From Acetatifactor sp. (GTDB lineage: Bacteria; Bacillota; Clostridia; Lachnospirales; Lachnospiraceae): 64,000 bases of DNA. The translations under genes and the position numbers were made by a program. Below, piece by piece: positions 1 to 8,974 of the stretch (position 1 is the stretch's first letter; each line of letters begins with the position of its first letter). Location of the stretch: assembly GCA_029055435.1 (NCBI GenBank), contig JAIDDH010000092.1:19237-83236 (forward strand), read 5' to 3'. The notes under the pieces were generated by a model, which searched no databases, was not told the DNA's origin, and saw only the letters and a list, made by a program, of their open reading frames with translations.

Positions 1-1
1 T

Positions 2-280
2 GCCTGTTATGTGGGCTGTCGGCTCTCCATGACCGGTATGAGAGCTTTGTTTGCGAGAATGTTTAAGCGTGCGGGAATACATATGAGACAGCTTCCCGAG
101 GGTGTGGAATGCCATGTGCGCGCCGGAGAGGACAGACAGTATGAATTTTATCTGAATATGACAGACCGGGAGACGGCGCTTTCGGATGTGCAGGGAGAGA
201 ATCTCTTGACGGGAGAGATGCTGCAGGGCACGCTTAATCTGGAGCCCTACGGCGCGGCTGTCATCGTGTCCAAGCTGTGA
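2..280 (+). CDS. C-terminal fragment of a GH42-type beta-galactosidase
   Basis: This frame is open at the left edge of the window and ends at a TGA at 278-280, so only about the last 92 residues are visible. The fragment reads like the C-terminal beta-sandwich of GH42 beta-galactosidases: a CYVGCRL strand, the segment REFYLNMT-like (YEFYLNMTDRE), and a final 'LEPYGAAVIV' strand typical of that domain. The catalytic barrel lies outside the window. A GH53 galactanase gene starts 46 bp downstream on the same strand, which fits a galactan-utilisation operon in which GH53 shortens galacto-oligosaccharides and GH42 releases galactose. The family call rests on the tail only and could be another glycosidase with a similar C-terminal domain. 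Confidence 0.6.
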   Translation, partial: ACYVGCRLSMTGMRALFARMFKRAGIHMRQLPEGVECHVRAGEDRQYEFYLNMTDRETALSDVQGENLLTGEMLQGTLNLEPYGAAVIVSKL

Positions 281-326
281 GAGACAGAAGAATCTGCACT
301 GGGCAGAATGAGAGAGGAGAGGCGAT

Positions 327-1418
327 ATGTTTATCAAGGGAATGGATGTATCTACGCTGCTGGAGGAAGAGGCCTGCGGGGCGAAATATTATGATCATGG
401 CAGAGAGGCGGATTTATTTGATATTCTGAAAAATTATGGCGTCAACTCCATCCGGTTGAGGCTCTGGAACGATCCCTATGATGAGAAGGGCAATCCCTAC
501 GGCGCGGGAACCAATGATCTGGAGAAGACCATTATCCTGGCCAGACGGGCCAAGGAACACGGTATGGGATGGCTGTTAGACTTTCACTACAGTGATTTCT
601 GGGCGGATCCCGGAAAGCAGATCGTGCCCAAAGCGTGGAGAGGTCTGGACGAGGCGGGACTGGAGCAGGCAGTCTATGATTACACCGTGGAGGTCATGAA
701 GCGGCTGGAGAAAGAAGAGCTTCTGCCTTCCATGGTGCAGGTCGGCAATGAGTTGACCAACGGACTGTTATGGCCCACGGGAAAAAAGCCGGAGTATGAC
801 AATATGGCCCGGTACATCAATGCGGGCATCCGCGGGGTGCGCTTTGTTGACAGACAGGTTCCGATTATGATACATTTAGATAATGGTGGCTTAAATGAAA
901 TGTATGTGGATTGGTTTGAACATTTCATGGAGCGCTGTGAGCCTTTTGAGATCATCGGTCTGTCCTATTATCCCTTCTGGCATGGCACCATGGAGCAGTT
1001 GGAGTTCAATATGCGGGATATGGCTAGACGGTATGGGAAACAACTTGTGGTTGCTGAGGTCTCCATGGGCTTTACCATGGAGGACTATCGGGATAGAGAG
1101 AAGCTTCCCAAGGATGAGCTGAAGGGTATGGCTACCAGGGCAGAGCTGGTGGAGCATCTGGAATATCCCATGAGCCCGCAGGGACAGGCAGATTTCATGC
1201 GGGATATTATGACGAGAATCCAATCCGTACCCGGCGGGGCAGGCTTTTACTACTGGGAGCCGGCGTGGATACCGGTCTATGGGTGCGGCTGGGCCAATGA
1301 AGCGGCGCTTATCTATACCGGAGAACAGGGCCCCGGAGGAAACGAATGGGCCAATCAGGCCTTGTTTGACTACGATGGAAATGTGCTGCCTGCGCTGGAG
1401 ATAATCAGAGACTTATGA
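327..1418 (+). CDS. GH53 endo-beta-1,4-galactanase, intracellular
   Basis: This 363-residue protein hydrolyses beta-1,4-galactan (arabinogalactan type I). The GH53 signature is clear throughout: FIKGMDVSTL at the N-terminus, 'NSIRLRLWNDP' (40-50), 'LLDFHYSDFWADPGKQ' (83-98), the acid/base Glu in 'QVGNE' (E142) and the nucleophile Glu in 'VVAEVSMG' (E244), then 'GFYYWEPAWIP' near the C-terminus. There is no signal peptide, so it should act in the cytoplasm on imported galacto-oligosaccharides. The start ATG has a GAGAGGAG site just upstream. It follows the GH42-like tail by 46 bp and precedes a sensor diguanylate cyclase, suggesting one galactan operon. The family assignment is firm; the exact chain-length preference cannot be read from the sequence. 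Confidence 0.93.
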   Translation: MFIKGMDVSTLLEEEACGAKYYDHGREADLFDILKNYGVNSIRLRLWNDPYDEKGNPYGAGTNDLEKTIILARRAKEHGMGWLLDFHYSDFWADPGKQIVPKAWRGLDEAGLEQAVYDYTVEVMKRLEKEELLPSMVQVGNELTNGLLWPTGKKPEYDNMARYINAGIRGVRFVDRQVPIMIHLDNGGLNEMYVDWFEHFMERCEPFEIIGLSYYPFWHGTMEQLEFNMRDMARRYGKQLVVAEVSMGFTMEDYRDREKLPKDELKGMATRAELVEHLEYPMSPQGQADFMRDIMTRIQSVPGGAGFYYWEPAWIPVYGCGWANEAALIYTGEQGPGGNEWANQALFDYDGNVLPALEIIRDL

Positions 1419-1470
1419 CACGAGTGTCAGGATGAGATTCCGCAGGGAATCATTGTAGAGGGGAATGCCT

Positions 1471-3390
1471 ATGAAAAAAGTGGCTTTGATTATGGAGAGC
1501 TGGATGCGCTATTTCACCTACGCATGGCCCTCGGGGATTCTGCAAAAAGTAAAAGAGTCGAACCTGGACGTCAATTTGTATATATTCAACAGCTCCGCCA
1601 ACTGGAGCGATGATGCGGCCTACAATCAGGGGGAGTATAATATTTTTCGTCTGCCCGATCTGAAGGAATTTGATGGAATCGTGCTGGATGTGAACAATAT
1701 TGCGGACACGGACGTGCGGGATGCGCTGGTGCAGAGAGTGCGGGAGTCCGGCGTGCCTGCTGTGGTGATAGCCAACTGGTTTCAGGGCCTGCGCAGCACG
1801 GCTGTGGACAATTACGGAGCCATGCAGGATGTCATGGAGCATCTTCATAAGTATCATGGCTGTAAAAGCTTCTGGTTTGTCATGGGGCCGGAGAGCAATT
1901 ATGAAAACCGGAGGAGACTCAAGGCTGTCAGAGATTATATGAATACATATCCGATAGAAGAGGCTCAGTATTATTTCGGAGATTTCAGCTGCGAGTGCGG
2001 ACTAAAAGGATTTGAGACTCTGTTTGCCCGGGCCGGTCTGCCGGAGGCTGTGGTGTGTGCCAACGACAATATTGCGGTGGGGGTTTTGGCGGCAGCGGAG
2101 CGGCAGGGACTGAAAGCACCGAGAGATTTTCTGGTGACAGGTTTTGATGATCTGGACAAATCCAGATATTATGACCCGCGTATCTCAACAGTCAGCCATG
2201 TCCGTGAGAAGCTCGGCTGTACGGCCATGGAGATGCTTGAGGAAATCTGGCGGGGCGAGCCGGTGGAAGAGATTCGTTATACAGGTACGAAGACCATATT
2301 CTGGGACAGCTGCGGCTGCAAGTCGGATATAGTCATTGATTTGAAAGCGCATTTGAAAAATAATATATTATATGGCATCGAGACTGAGGATTTTGAAAAA
2401 CAGCTTTTGAAATTAAAGTATTCTCTTACATACTGCGACTCCGTACAGGAGATGCTGGCGTGTATCTCGCAGTGTGTTCCCTCTCTGCGCTGTGACGGAC
2501 TGTATCTGGTCACGGATCAGAGACTGTACCGTTCCTCTCAGGATGTTTTCCGTGCGGAGCAGGAAAATTCTGTCCTGGCGGAGGAGCAGTTTGTGGTGCA
2601 GGGATATCCTGAGGATATGTGTTTTGCCTTAGCTTATACAAGGGATGGACTGGGGGAAAAGACGAGTCAGAGCAATGGGGGCAATCGAATTTTCCCCATG
2701 TTTGAATGTGAGGAATCCGGGGTGGACTTTTTGTTTTTGCCCCTGCATTTTCGAGAGAAATGTATCGGGTATTTTGCCATCCGCAATGCGGTCTATCTCA
2801 TGGAGAAGCAGTTTTTGTTTGACATTATCAACGCGCTGACCACGGCGCTGGAGAATCTTTATTCCAGGGAGAAGCTCAAAGACATCAATCAGGTGTTGAC
2901 GGTATTGTACAATCATGACTCCATGACCATGCTTTACAACAGACGGGATCTGGATAAGCTGGGCAATCGTTTTCTGAGAACCATGCATGATATGGGAGAT
3001 ACGGTCTATGTGGTTTACTTTGATCTGGACAGATTAAAGTATATCAATGATCAATTCGGACATAAACAGGGAGATTTTGCAATCAAGACGGTGGCGGATA
3101 TGCTGAAGAAATATTTCCCGGAGCCCAATCTGATTTTCAGACTGGGCGGGGATGAATTTCTGGTGCTGTGTTCCGGGATGAGCGAGACCGAGCTCGATGA
3201 GAGCTGTCAGGCACTGCAGAGCGATCTGGACCGGGTGCGCGAAGAAAATGCCTGTCCCTATGAGCTTTCCGTGAGCTGCGGCTATGTGACGGCCTGTGCC
3301 GGAGAGACCGGGACGCTGGCGGAATATGTACATCTTGCAGACGACAAAATGTATGCTTGCAAAACGGCGCGAAAAAAATTATCACATTGA
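1471..3390 (+). CDS. LacI-type sugar-binding domain fused to a GGDEF diguanylate cyclase
   Basis: The first ~280 residues resemble a LacI/periplasmic-binding-protein fold (MKKVALIMESW, 'DGIVLDVNNI', 'VVCANDNIAVGVLAAAERQGL', 'VTGFDDLD', 'STVSHVREKLGCTAMEML') but carry neither a DNA-binding HTH nor a signal peptide. A linker or GAF-like middle follows, and the C-terminus is a GGDEF domain with the intact motif GGDEF at residues 559-563. No RxxD inhibitory site is visible just upstream. The likely reaction is synthesis of c-di-GMP from two GTP in the cytoplasm, controlled by a small ligand, possibly a sugar given the galactanase upstream (inference). I chose ATG 1471 because AGAGGGG lies 7 bp before it; the ATG at 1465 is too close to that site. 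Confidence 0.85.
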   Translation: MKKVALIMESWMRYFTYAWPSGILQKVKESNLDVNLYIFNSSANWSDDAAYNQGEYNIFRLPDLKEFDGIVLDVNNIADTDVRDALVQRVRESGVPAVVIANWFQGLRSTAVDNYGAMQDVMEHLHKYHGCKSFWFVMGPESNYENRRRLKAVRDYMNTYPIEEAQYYFGDFSCECGLKGFETLFARAGLPEAVVCANDNIAVGVLAAAERQGLKAPRDFLVTGFDDLDKSRYYDPRISTVSHVREKLGCTAMEMLEEIWRGEPVEEIRYTGTKTIFWDSCGCKSDIVIDLKAHLKNNILYGIETEDFEKQLLKLKYSLTYCDSVQEMLACISQCVPSLRCDGLYLVTDQRLYRSSQDVFRAEQENSVLAEEQFVVQGYPEDMCFALAYTRDGLGEKTSQSNGGNRIFPMFECEESGVDFLFLPLHFREKCIGYFAIRNAVYLMEKQFLFDIINALTTALENLYSREKLKDINQVLTVLYNHDSMTMLYNRRDLDKLGNRFLRTMHDMGDTVYVVYFDLDRLKYINDQFGHKQGDFAIKTVADMLKKYFPEPNLIFRLGGDEFLVLCSGMSETELDESCQALQSDLDRVREENACPYELSVSCGYVTACAGETGTLAEYVHLADDKMYACKTARKKLSH

Positions 3391-3407
3391 TAAATACAGA
3401 ATGCCTA

Positions 3408-3437
3408 CGCATAATCTTCTTTATTTTCCACATACTA
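3408..3437 (+). promoter_or_regulatory. sigma-G-like promoter of spoVT
   Basis: A -35-like CGCATA (3408-3413), a 17-bp spacer and CATACTA (3431-3437) match the sigma-G consensus (roughly TGHATA / CATACTA). It lies about 65 bp before the spoVT start. In Bacillus subtilis spoVT is transcribed by sigma-G in the forespore, so position and gene agree. The call is by eye. Confidence 0.65.
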
Positions 3438-3503
3438 ACTCCACACTTAAGATTTGGAAATGCAAATCTGAAAAAATTCAAAATATGTATGGAGGAAGTT
3501 ATC

Positions 3504-4049
3504 GTGAAAGCAACGGGTATTGTTAGAAGAATAGACGATCTGGGGCGCATTGTCATCCCCAAGGAAATCAGACGTACGCTCCATATTCGGGAGTCCGATC
3601 CACTGGAGATATACACGGACAGAGAGGGGCAGATTATTCTGAAGAAGTATTCTCCCATCGGGGAGATGAGCACTTTTGCGAGACAATATGCGGAGAGTCT
3701 GGCACAGGTGTCCGGCCACGCCGCAGTGATTGCGGACAGGGATCAGTTTATCGCGGCAGCGGGAGGCTACAAGCAGCTTTTGAACAAGGCGGTGAGTCGC
3801 GAACTGGAGGAGAAGGTCAATAAGCGTGAGACTTTTCTGGCGGCCAGGGGCGATAGAAATTTTATCCCCGTCTGTGAGGACGGGGATAATGATTATCAGC
3901 ACCAGGCGGTGGCGCCCATCATCTGTGAGGGTGACATCATAGGAAGCGTGGTGCTTCTGGATAATGACAACCGCAGCCGCATGGGAGAGGTGGAACAGAA
4001 ATTGATACTGTCCGCAGCGGGGTTTTTGGGAAGACAGATGGAACAGTAG
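3504..4049 (+). CDS. spoVT: Stage V sporulation regulator SpoVT
   Basis: This 181-residue transcription factor has an AbrB-type swapped-hairpin DNA-binding domain at residues 1-52 (MKATGIVRRIDDLGRIVIPKEI, then 'RRTLHIRESDPLEIYTD' and 'IILKKYSPIGE'). A GAF-like sensor domain follows, ending 'AAGFLGRQMEQ'. Length and architecture match SpoVT of spore formers, which tunes the forespore sigma-G regulon. The GTG at 3504 is chosen because GGAGGA lies at 3491-3496 and the protein then starts exactly at the conserved MKATG; a longer reading frame upstream would overlap the promoter. A sigma-G-like promoter lies upstream and a terminator-like hairpin follows. Confidence 0.95.
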   Translation: MKATGIVRRIDDLGRIVIPKEIRRTLHIRESDPLEIYTDREGQIILKKYSPIGEMSTFARQYAESLAQVSGHAAVIADRDQFIAAAGGYKQLLNKAVSRELEEKVNKRETFLAARGDRNFIPVCEDGDNDYQHQAVAPIICEGDIIGSVVLLDNDNRSRMGEVEQKLILSAAGFLGRQMEQ

Positions 4050-4061
4050 GTTATGTGAGAC

Positions 4062-4097
4062 AGGGCGGATTGATGAAGTCCGCCTTGCTTTGCTTTT
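4062..4097 (+). terminator. Probable Rho-independent terminator after spoVT
   Basis: GGCGGA (4064-4069) pairs with TCCGCC (4079-4084) around a 9-nt loop and is followed by a T-rich run (TTGCTTTGCTTTT). It lies 15 bp after the spoVT stop. Confidence 0.6.
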
Positions 4098-4116
4098 CAG
4101 AAAAATTTATAAAATC

Positions 4117-4134
4117 ATTTATGTAATTTAGGAA
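4117..4134 (+). repeat. Left copy of an 18-bp direct repeat flanking the defence island
   Basis: ATTTATGTAATTTAGGAA here matches ATTTATGTAATTTGGGAA at 16531-16548 at 17 of 18 positions. The two copies bracket all of the defence genes. It may be an attachment site or a target duplication, but both copies are AT-rich and no integrase gene is present, so the role is inference. Confidence 0.4.
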
Positions 4135-4446
4135 CTTATGGACTGGCTGTATCAGCAGAGTAGTGTTATAATGGAATTAGTCGAGAACCGTTCAGAACAG
4201 TAATCGTTGTTTTACAAATCTACGCTGTTAGGTATGTTTGCCGGCATTGTTGGCAGCTAAATTTGTATCCTTTGTAAGAGACAAGGGTACAGATTTGCCG
4301 GGGATTGGGGTGTCCCCAACAAGCCATTGCTTGCAAGTTCCAAGGAAATAAGCCATAATGAAATACATTAAATAGAAATAGTAGGGGCAGGATATGCAGA
4401 CTTGACTCAATGCGCATAGGAATGAATGTACTGGGGAGGACGAAAG
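4135..4446 (+). promoter_or_regulatory. Extended -10 promoter and structured leader of the type III R-M operon
   Basis: An extended -10 element TGtTATAAT lies at 4164-4172, giving a leader of roughly 265 nt before the mod start. The leader folds into several consecutive hairpins. Residues 4239-4255 form a TGCC/GGCA hairpin. A long stem pairs 4259-4275 (AAATTTGTATCCTTTGT) with 4281-4296 (ACAAGGGTACAGATTT) with one bulge. TTGGGG/CCCCAA pairs at 4305-4319 and CAAGC/GCTTG at 4320-4333. There is no open reading frame of note. I do not recognise a known riboswitch; it may control Mod/Res expression or be a remnant of mobile DNA. Confidence 0.45.
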
Positions 4447-6096
4447 ATGCCCACATTAGAATGGATAGGAAAAGAAAAAGTAATAAACCATCACATGGAT
4501 GTGCCCTATCGTGTACTGAATAGAGTGTACAGTTATGATTTGAATGGTCAGCATAGTGAAGATAATGGAAGCGAGAATAAAATTATTCATGGTGATAATT
4601 TGGAAGCCTTGAAATCCTTGTTGCCGGAGTATGTGGGAAGGATTAAGTGCATTTATATTGATCCGCCATATAATACAGGAAATGAGAATTGGATTTATAA
4701 CGATAATGTCAATGACCCTAAAATAAAGAAATGGTTAGGGGAAGTTGTTGGAAAAGAGGGAGAAGATTTATCCCGTCATGATAAGTGGCTCTGCATGATG
4801 TATCCGAGGCTGCGGTTGCTCCATAAATTATTGGCAAATGATGGGGTAATTTTTATCAGTATAGATAACAATGAAAAATTCAATTTGAAATTATTATGCG
4901 ATGAAATATTTTCGCCAAATAGATTCATTGCTGATATATCCGTTATAAATAATCTTAAGGGACGTAGTGATGATAAATACATTGCCACTGCGCATGAGAG
5001 TTTGTTAATTTATGGAAACAAAAATTTTGTTACATATGGAGTTTCTGTTCCAGAAGAGTACGAGAAAGAATATAAGTTATCGGATAAAAATGGAAATTAT
5101 CGTTTGCAGGGATTGAGAAAAAGAGGTGCTGGATCAAAAAGAGAAGATCGCCCCAATATGTACTATCCTTTTTTTTATGATATAGAGGCAAATGTTTTGT
5201 CTATGGAAAGGATTAGTGACAGTATGGTTGAGATATATCCTAGACTGTCAGATGGCACAGATGGGCGATGGCGCTGGGGATATGATACTGCAAAACAAAG
5301 AATTAATGAATTGACTGTGCAGAAAGTGAGAGGGCGAGATGAATGGGATGTGTTTCAAAAAGATTATTTACCAGATGATGGGAGTAAGCGTATAAAACCC
5401 AAATCGTTCTGGAGCGGATCTGAATTTTCAGCGGAGAAGGGAACGTTGCAAGTTAAAGAAATTTTGGGAAAAGGTGTATTTGAAACACCTAAATCAACTG
5501 GAATTATAGAATATTGTATAGAACAGGCAATGGATGCCAATGCGATTATCCTTGATTCTTTTGCAGGTTCTGGCACCACGGCTCACGCGGTCCTCAACAT
5601 GAACAAGGCGGACGGTGGCAATCGAAAATTCATTCTCATCGAGATGGAGGATTATGCGGATAGTATTACCGCCGAACGTGTGAAGAGGGTGATCAATGGA
5701 TATGGGGAAGGCAAAAGTGCTGTGGAGGGTACAGGCGGAAGTTTCAGTTTTTATGAATTAGGTGAGCAGCTGATGCTTGAAAATGGTACTTTAAATCCTG
5801 ACATGGATATTCAGAGTATTCGAGGGTACATATGGCATACGGAAACGAAGAAGCCGTTGCCTGATATCGGACAGGCTGATAATAAATACTTTCTGGCAGC
5901 AGACGGGGATGTGGCATATTACTTTTGCTATGAAAAAGATAGGGCTACAACTCTGGACAGACCTTTTTTGAGGACGATTAAAACAAAGGCTGAAAGCTAT
6001 GTCATCTATGCTGATCAATGCGCAGTATCGGATCAAGAATTACAGAAGCACAATATCTCTTTTAAGAAAATACCAAGAGATATCATAAATTTGTAA
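4447..6096 (+). CDS. mod: Type III restriction-modification DNA methyltransferase (Mod)
   Basis: This 549-residue adenine-type DNA methyltransferase begins with the characteristic type III Mod sequence 'MPTLEWIGKEKVINHH'. Motif IV DPPYNTG starts at D72, and the SAM-binding motif I 'DSFAGSGTT' comes later, at 370-378. This order marks the beta class. The variable stretch between them should carry the target recognition domain. It methylates the host recognition site and forms a complex with Res, encoded 34 bp downstream. ATG 4447 is preferred over ATG 4426 because GGGGAGGA lies between them at the right distance and the protein then starts at the family's usual residues. GC content is lower than in the flanking housekeeping genes, consistent with horizontal transfer. 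Confidence 0.93.
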   Translation: MPTLEWIGKEKVINHHMDVPYRVLNRVYSYDLNGQHSEDNGSENKIIHGDNLEALKSLLPEYVGRIKCIYIDPPYNTGNENWIYNDNVNDPKIKKWLGEVVGKEGEDLSRHDKWLCMMYPRLRLLHKLLANDGVIFISIDNNEKFNLKLLCDEIFSPNRFIADISVINNLKGRSDDKYIATAHESLLIYGNKNFVTYGVSVPEEYEKEYKLSDKNGNYRLQGLRKRGAGSKREDRPNMYYPFFYDIEANVLSMERISDSMVEIYPRLSDGTDGRWRWGYDTAKQRINELTVQKVRGRDEWDVFQKDYLPDDGSKRIKPKSFWSGSEFSAEKGTLQVKEILGKGVFETPKSTGIIEYCIEQAMDANAIILDSFAGSGTTAHAVLNMNKADGGNRKFILIEMEDYADSITAERVKRVINGYGEGKSAVEGTGGSFSFYELGEQLMLENGTLNPDMDIQSIRGYIWHTETKKPLPDIGQADNKYFLAADGDVAYYFCYEKDRATTLDRPFLRTIKTKAESYVIYADQCAVSDQELQKHNISFKKIPRDIINL

Positions 6097-6130
6097 TCGT
6101 GTTTTGGGCTGAGGTACTTGGAGGTAACCT

Positions 6131-8845
6131 ATGGAACTGAAAACCTATCAGAAGAAAGTTATGGGAGATTTGGAGCGGTTTTTAACCTTGCTGACAGAAA
6201 AGCAAAATATAAAACTGGCTTACAACACATTGTGGGAAGAAAAAGGTGTGGAAGTCAGTGTACTCGATCTTCCCGGAACTATGCCATGTTATAAAACGAC
6301 GCTCCCAGGCGTTCCCCAAGTATGTATAAAGGTGCCTACAGGCGGCGGGAAAACATTTCTAGCGGCAAATGCTATAAAGCCCATCTTTGATTCCATGCCG
6401 GGCAAACACCCGAAAGCGGTGGTCTGGCTCGTGCCGTCAGATGCTATACTGAAGCAGACAATCAAGTCACTGCAGGCCAGCACTCATTTTTACAGACAGA
6501 AGATAGATTTGGATTTTTCCGGTGCAGTTGAAGTATACGAAAAAGAGCAGCTTATGACCGGACAGAAATTTAATCCGACTGAGGTAATGGAGCATCTGTC
6601 TGTTTTTGTGCTGAGTTACGATTCCTTCCGGACAAGTAAAAAAGAGGGACGAAAAGCCTATCAGGAAAATGGCAATTTAGTTTCTTTCAGCAAATACCAT
6701 GCAAATAAAGCGGATCTGCTGGAGGGGACAGATGAGACAGCGCTGATCCAGGTGATCCGTCAATTGAATCCGGTTGTCATTGTGGATGAGAGCCACCATG
6801 CCACTTCCACATTGAGTATTGAAATGCTCCGGAATTTTAATCCGTCGTTTGTGCTGGATTTGACAGCTACGCCGAAGCAGGGCAGCAATATCATATCTTT
6901 TGTGGATGCAAGACAGCTGAAAAAAGAAGAAATGGTCAAGCTGCCTGTTATTGTGTACAATAGAAAAAGCCAGGGCGATGTGCTGCTTACGGCTATTGGC
7001 CTGCGCAAACGGCTGGAGAATGAGGCGAAACGGCTGGAAGACATGGGAGGTAAGTATATCCGCCCGATTGTGCTATTCCAGGCCGAAGCGAATACGAATG
7101 AGAACAGTACCACCTATGAGAAAATAAAAAGAGAATTAGTGGAGATGGGGATACCGGAGGAAGAAATTGCGATAAAGACTGCTGACAAGGACGATATCAA
7201 GAACCAGGATCTGATGTCACGGGAATGCCCGATCCGTTACATTATAACAATAAATGCATTGAAAGAAGGCTGGGACTGTCCGTTTGCCTATATTTTGGCT
7301 ACTATAGCGAATAGAAGTTCTGCGGTTGACGTGGAGCAGATCATAGGAAGAATCCTCCGGCTGCCTAACACAAAGAAAAACGAAAGCGCAGTGTTAAATT
7401 TGTCTTATGTCATCACTTCCTCGGCGGATTTCTTTGCCACATGCAACAAGGTTGTGGATGGATTGAAGGTTGCCGGATTTAGCGATAAGGATTATAGGGC
7501 AGAAGATTATTCTCCCATGGTAGAGCAGGAACCGGGAACTCTGCAAACGGAGCTGGAGCAGATGACGTTTTCGACAGAAGAAGCAGAAATTAAGCCAGAG
7601 CATGAATCGGGACAAGAAGCAACGCCATTAGAGGGATCAATTTTATATACGGATATATTAAAAGAGAAGATCACTCAGGCATTGTGCGAGGATACCGTTT
7701 TTGAGGCAGATCAAAAGGAGCCTGTTTCTGGAATTTCTGCTGAATTGGATGATATTTTCCAGACGGCAGAGAAAGAGGAAAGTGCTTGTTGGGAAGATAT
7801 CACCGCACATGAAAAAGATTCCATGGAGGATGTTCCGCCAGAGGTGAGAGATATCATGAAAACATATCCGATCAGGGCAGAGTTCAGGGATGAGGCGATT
7901 GCTCTCAGACTGCCTCAGTTTGCGTTACCTGATGCACCAAGCCTGTTTAGTTCAGAAGAATACAGTATACTGCAGAAAGAGGACTTGTATGTCGGTTTTA
8001 CGCTCTTAGATAAAGATACGAAAATTGATTTCTCTATGTTGGATGTGGAGATGGCGCAAGTGGATGTGGAAGAAAGCGAGAACTCCAATCCCAAGGCATG
8101 GCAGCTGCAGGGCTTTGAAAGCGCCTATATGAAGGAATGGTTTGATTCCCAGCCTTCGGAGAAGAAAAGGAGAATCTGCAAAGAAAGGATTATTAAGCGT
8201 ATTTCCAAGATTAATGCAGTGAATGATGCTGAATTAGATGTGTATGTTTCCAGAGTTATGCAGAATATGACGGAGGATCAGTTGACTGATTTGGAGCAGT
8301 CGGATTATCTGTATATTCAGAAAATATATGATAAAGTGGGACAGTTACTGGCTGCTCATGCGCAAGATACTTTCGAAAAATGGATTGAGCAGGATATGAT
8401 ATCATGCCAGCCCTTGTATTCCTTCCCCGCTGGTATTACCGCGGTAAAGGTGAACGATGTTATCCCAAAGTCTCTTTATACAGCGGAGGAAGATGTGAAT
8501 GGATATGAAAGCAGGGTTGCGTGGGAATTGTCTGCCCTGCCCAATATCAGATGGTGGCACCGTAACATATCCAGAAGGGGCTTTGCTATAAATGGGGCTG
8601 TAACAGCATATCCTGACTTGATTGTAATGACAGAAAAAGGGAAAGTACTCTTGGTAGAAACAAAAGGCGATCATTTGAAGAATGACGAATCAAAAGAAAA
8701 GGCAGAAATCGGAGCAACATGGGCGGCAAAGGCTTCCCAGTTGGGTAGGATATATAAGTATTTTATGGTCTATGAGACAAAGAGACCAGAGTATGCAGGG
8801 GCGTACTCACATGAGAGGTTTATGGAGATTGTGAGAGGGTTGTAA
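6131..8845 (+). CDS. res: Type III restriction endonuclease subunit (Res)
   Basis: This 904-residue protein is an ATP-driven SF2 helicase joined to a nuclease. Walker A is 'VPTGGGKT' (68-75); a DEAH-box variant 'VDESHH' sits near 217-222; SF2 motifs 'TATPKQG' and 'IGRILR' follow. Near residue 828 the C-terminus has 'YPDLIVMTEKGKVLLVETKG', a PD-(D/E)xK nuclease core. With Mod it cleaves DNA carrying unmethylated, inversely oriented sites. GGAGG lies 7 bp before the ATG. The stretch at about 460-600 is acidic and poorly conserved, as is usual in Res proteins. The reading frame is uninterrupted, so the system looks intact. Confidence 0.93.
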   Translation: MELKTYQKKVMGDLERFLTLLTEKQNIKLAYNTLWEEKGVEVSVLDLPGTMPCYKTTLPGVPQVCIKVPTGGGKTFLAANAIKPIFDSMPGKHPKAVVWLVPSDAILKQTIKSLQASTHFYRQKIDLDFSGAVEVYEKEQLMTGQKFNPTEVMEHLSVFVLSYDSFRTSKKEGRKAYQENGNLVSFSKYHANKADLLEGTDETALIQVIRQLNPVVIVDESHHATSTLSIEMLRNFNPSFVLDLTATPKQGSNIISFVDARQLKKEEMVKLPVIVYNRKSQGDVLLTAIGLRKRLENEAKRLEDMGGKYIRPIVLFQAEANTNENSTTYEKIKRELVEMGIPEEEIAIKTADKDDIKNQDLMSRECPIRYIITINALKEGWDCPFAYILATIANRSSAVDVEQIIGRILRLPNTKKNESAVLNLSYVITSSADFFATCNKVVDGLKVAGFSDKDYRAEDYSPMVEQEPGTLQTELEQMTFSTEEAEIKPEHESGQEATPLEGSILYTDILKEKITQALCEDTVFEADQKEPVSGISAELDDIFQTAEKEESACWEDITAHEKDSMEDVPPEVRDIMKTYPIRAEFRDEAIALRLPQFALPDAPSLFSSEEYSILQKEDLYVGFTLLDKDTKIDFSMLDVEMAQVDVEESENSNPKAWQLQGFESAYMKEWFDSQPSEKKRRICKERIIKRISKINAVNDAELDVYVSRVMQNMTEDQLTDLEQSDYLYIQKIYDKVGQLLAAHAQDTFEKWIEQDMISCQPLYSFPAGITAVKVNDVIPKSLYTAEEDVNGYESRVAWELSALPNIRWWHRNISRRGFAINGAVTAYPDLIVMTEKGKVLLVETKGDHLKNDESKEKAEIGATWAAKASQLGRIYKYFMVYETKRPEYAGAYSHERFMEIVRGL

Positions 8846-8974
8846 TTGTATATGCATTGTATGTTGTATAGTGAAATCAAAAGGGATAAAACTATGTGAC
8901 CTTACCGATAGTGGGATGAACACGCAATTACGATATAAGGAAATGTGAATAATTTTTTGAAGAGGTTAGAGGAT

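Noticed and set aside
3357..3503. A longer N-terminus for SpoVT
   Set aside because: It would overlap the previous gene and the sigma-G-like promoter; GGAGGA and the conserved MKATG start support 3504.
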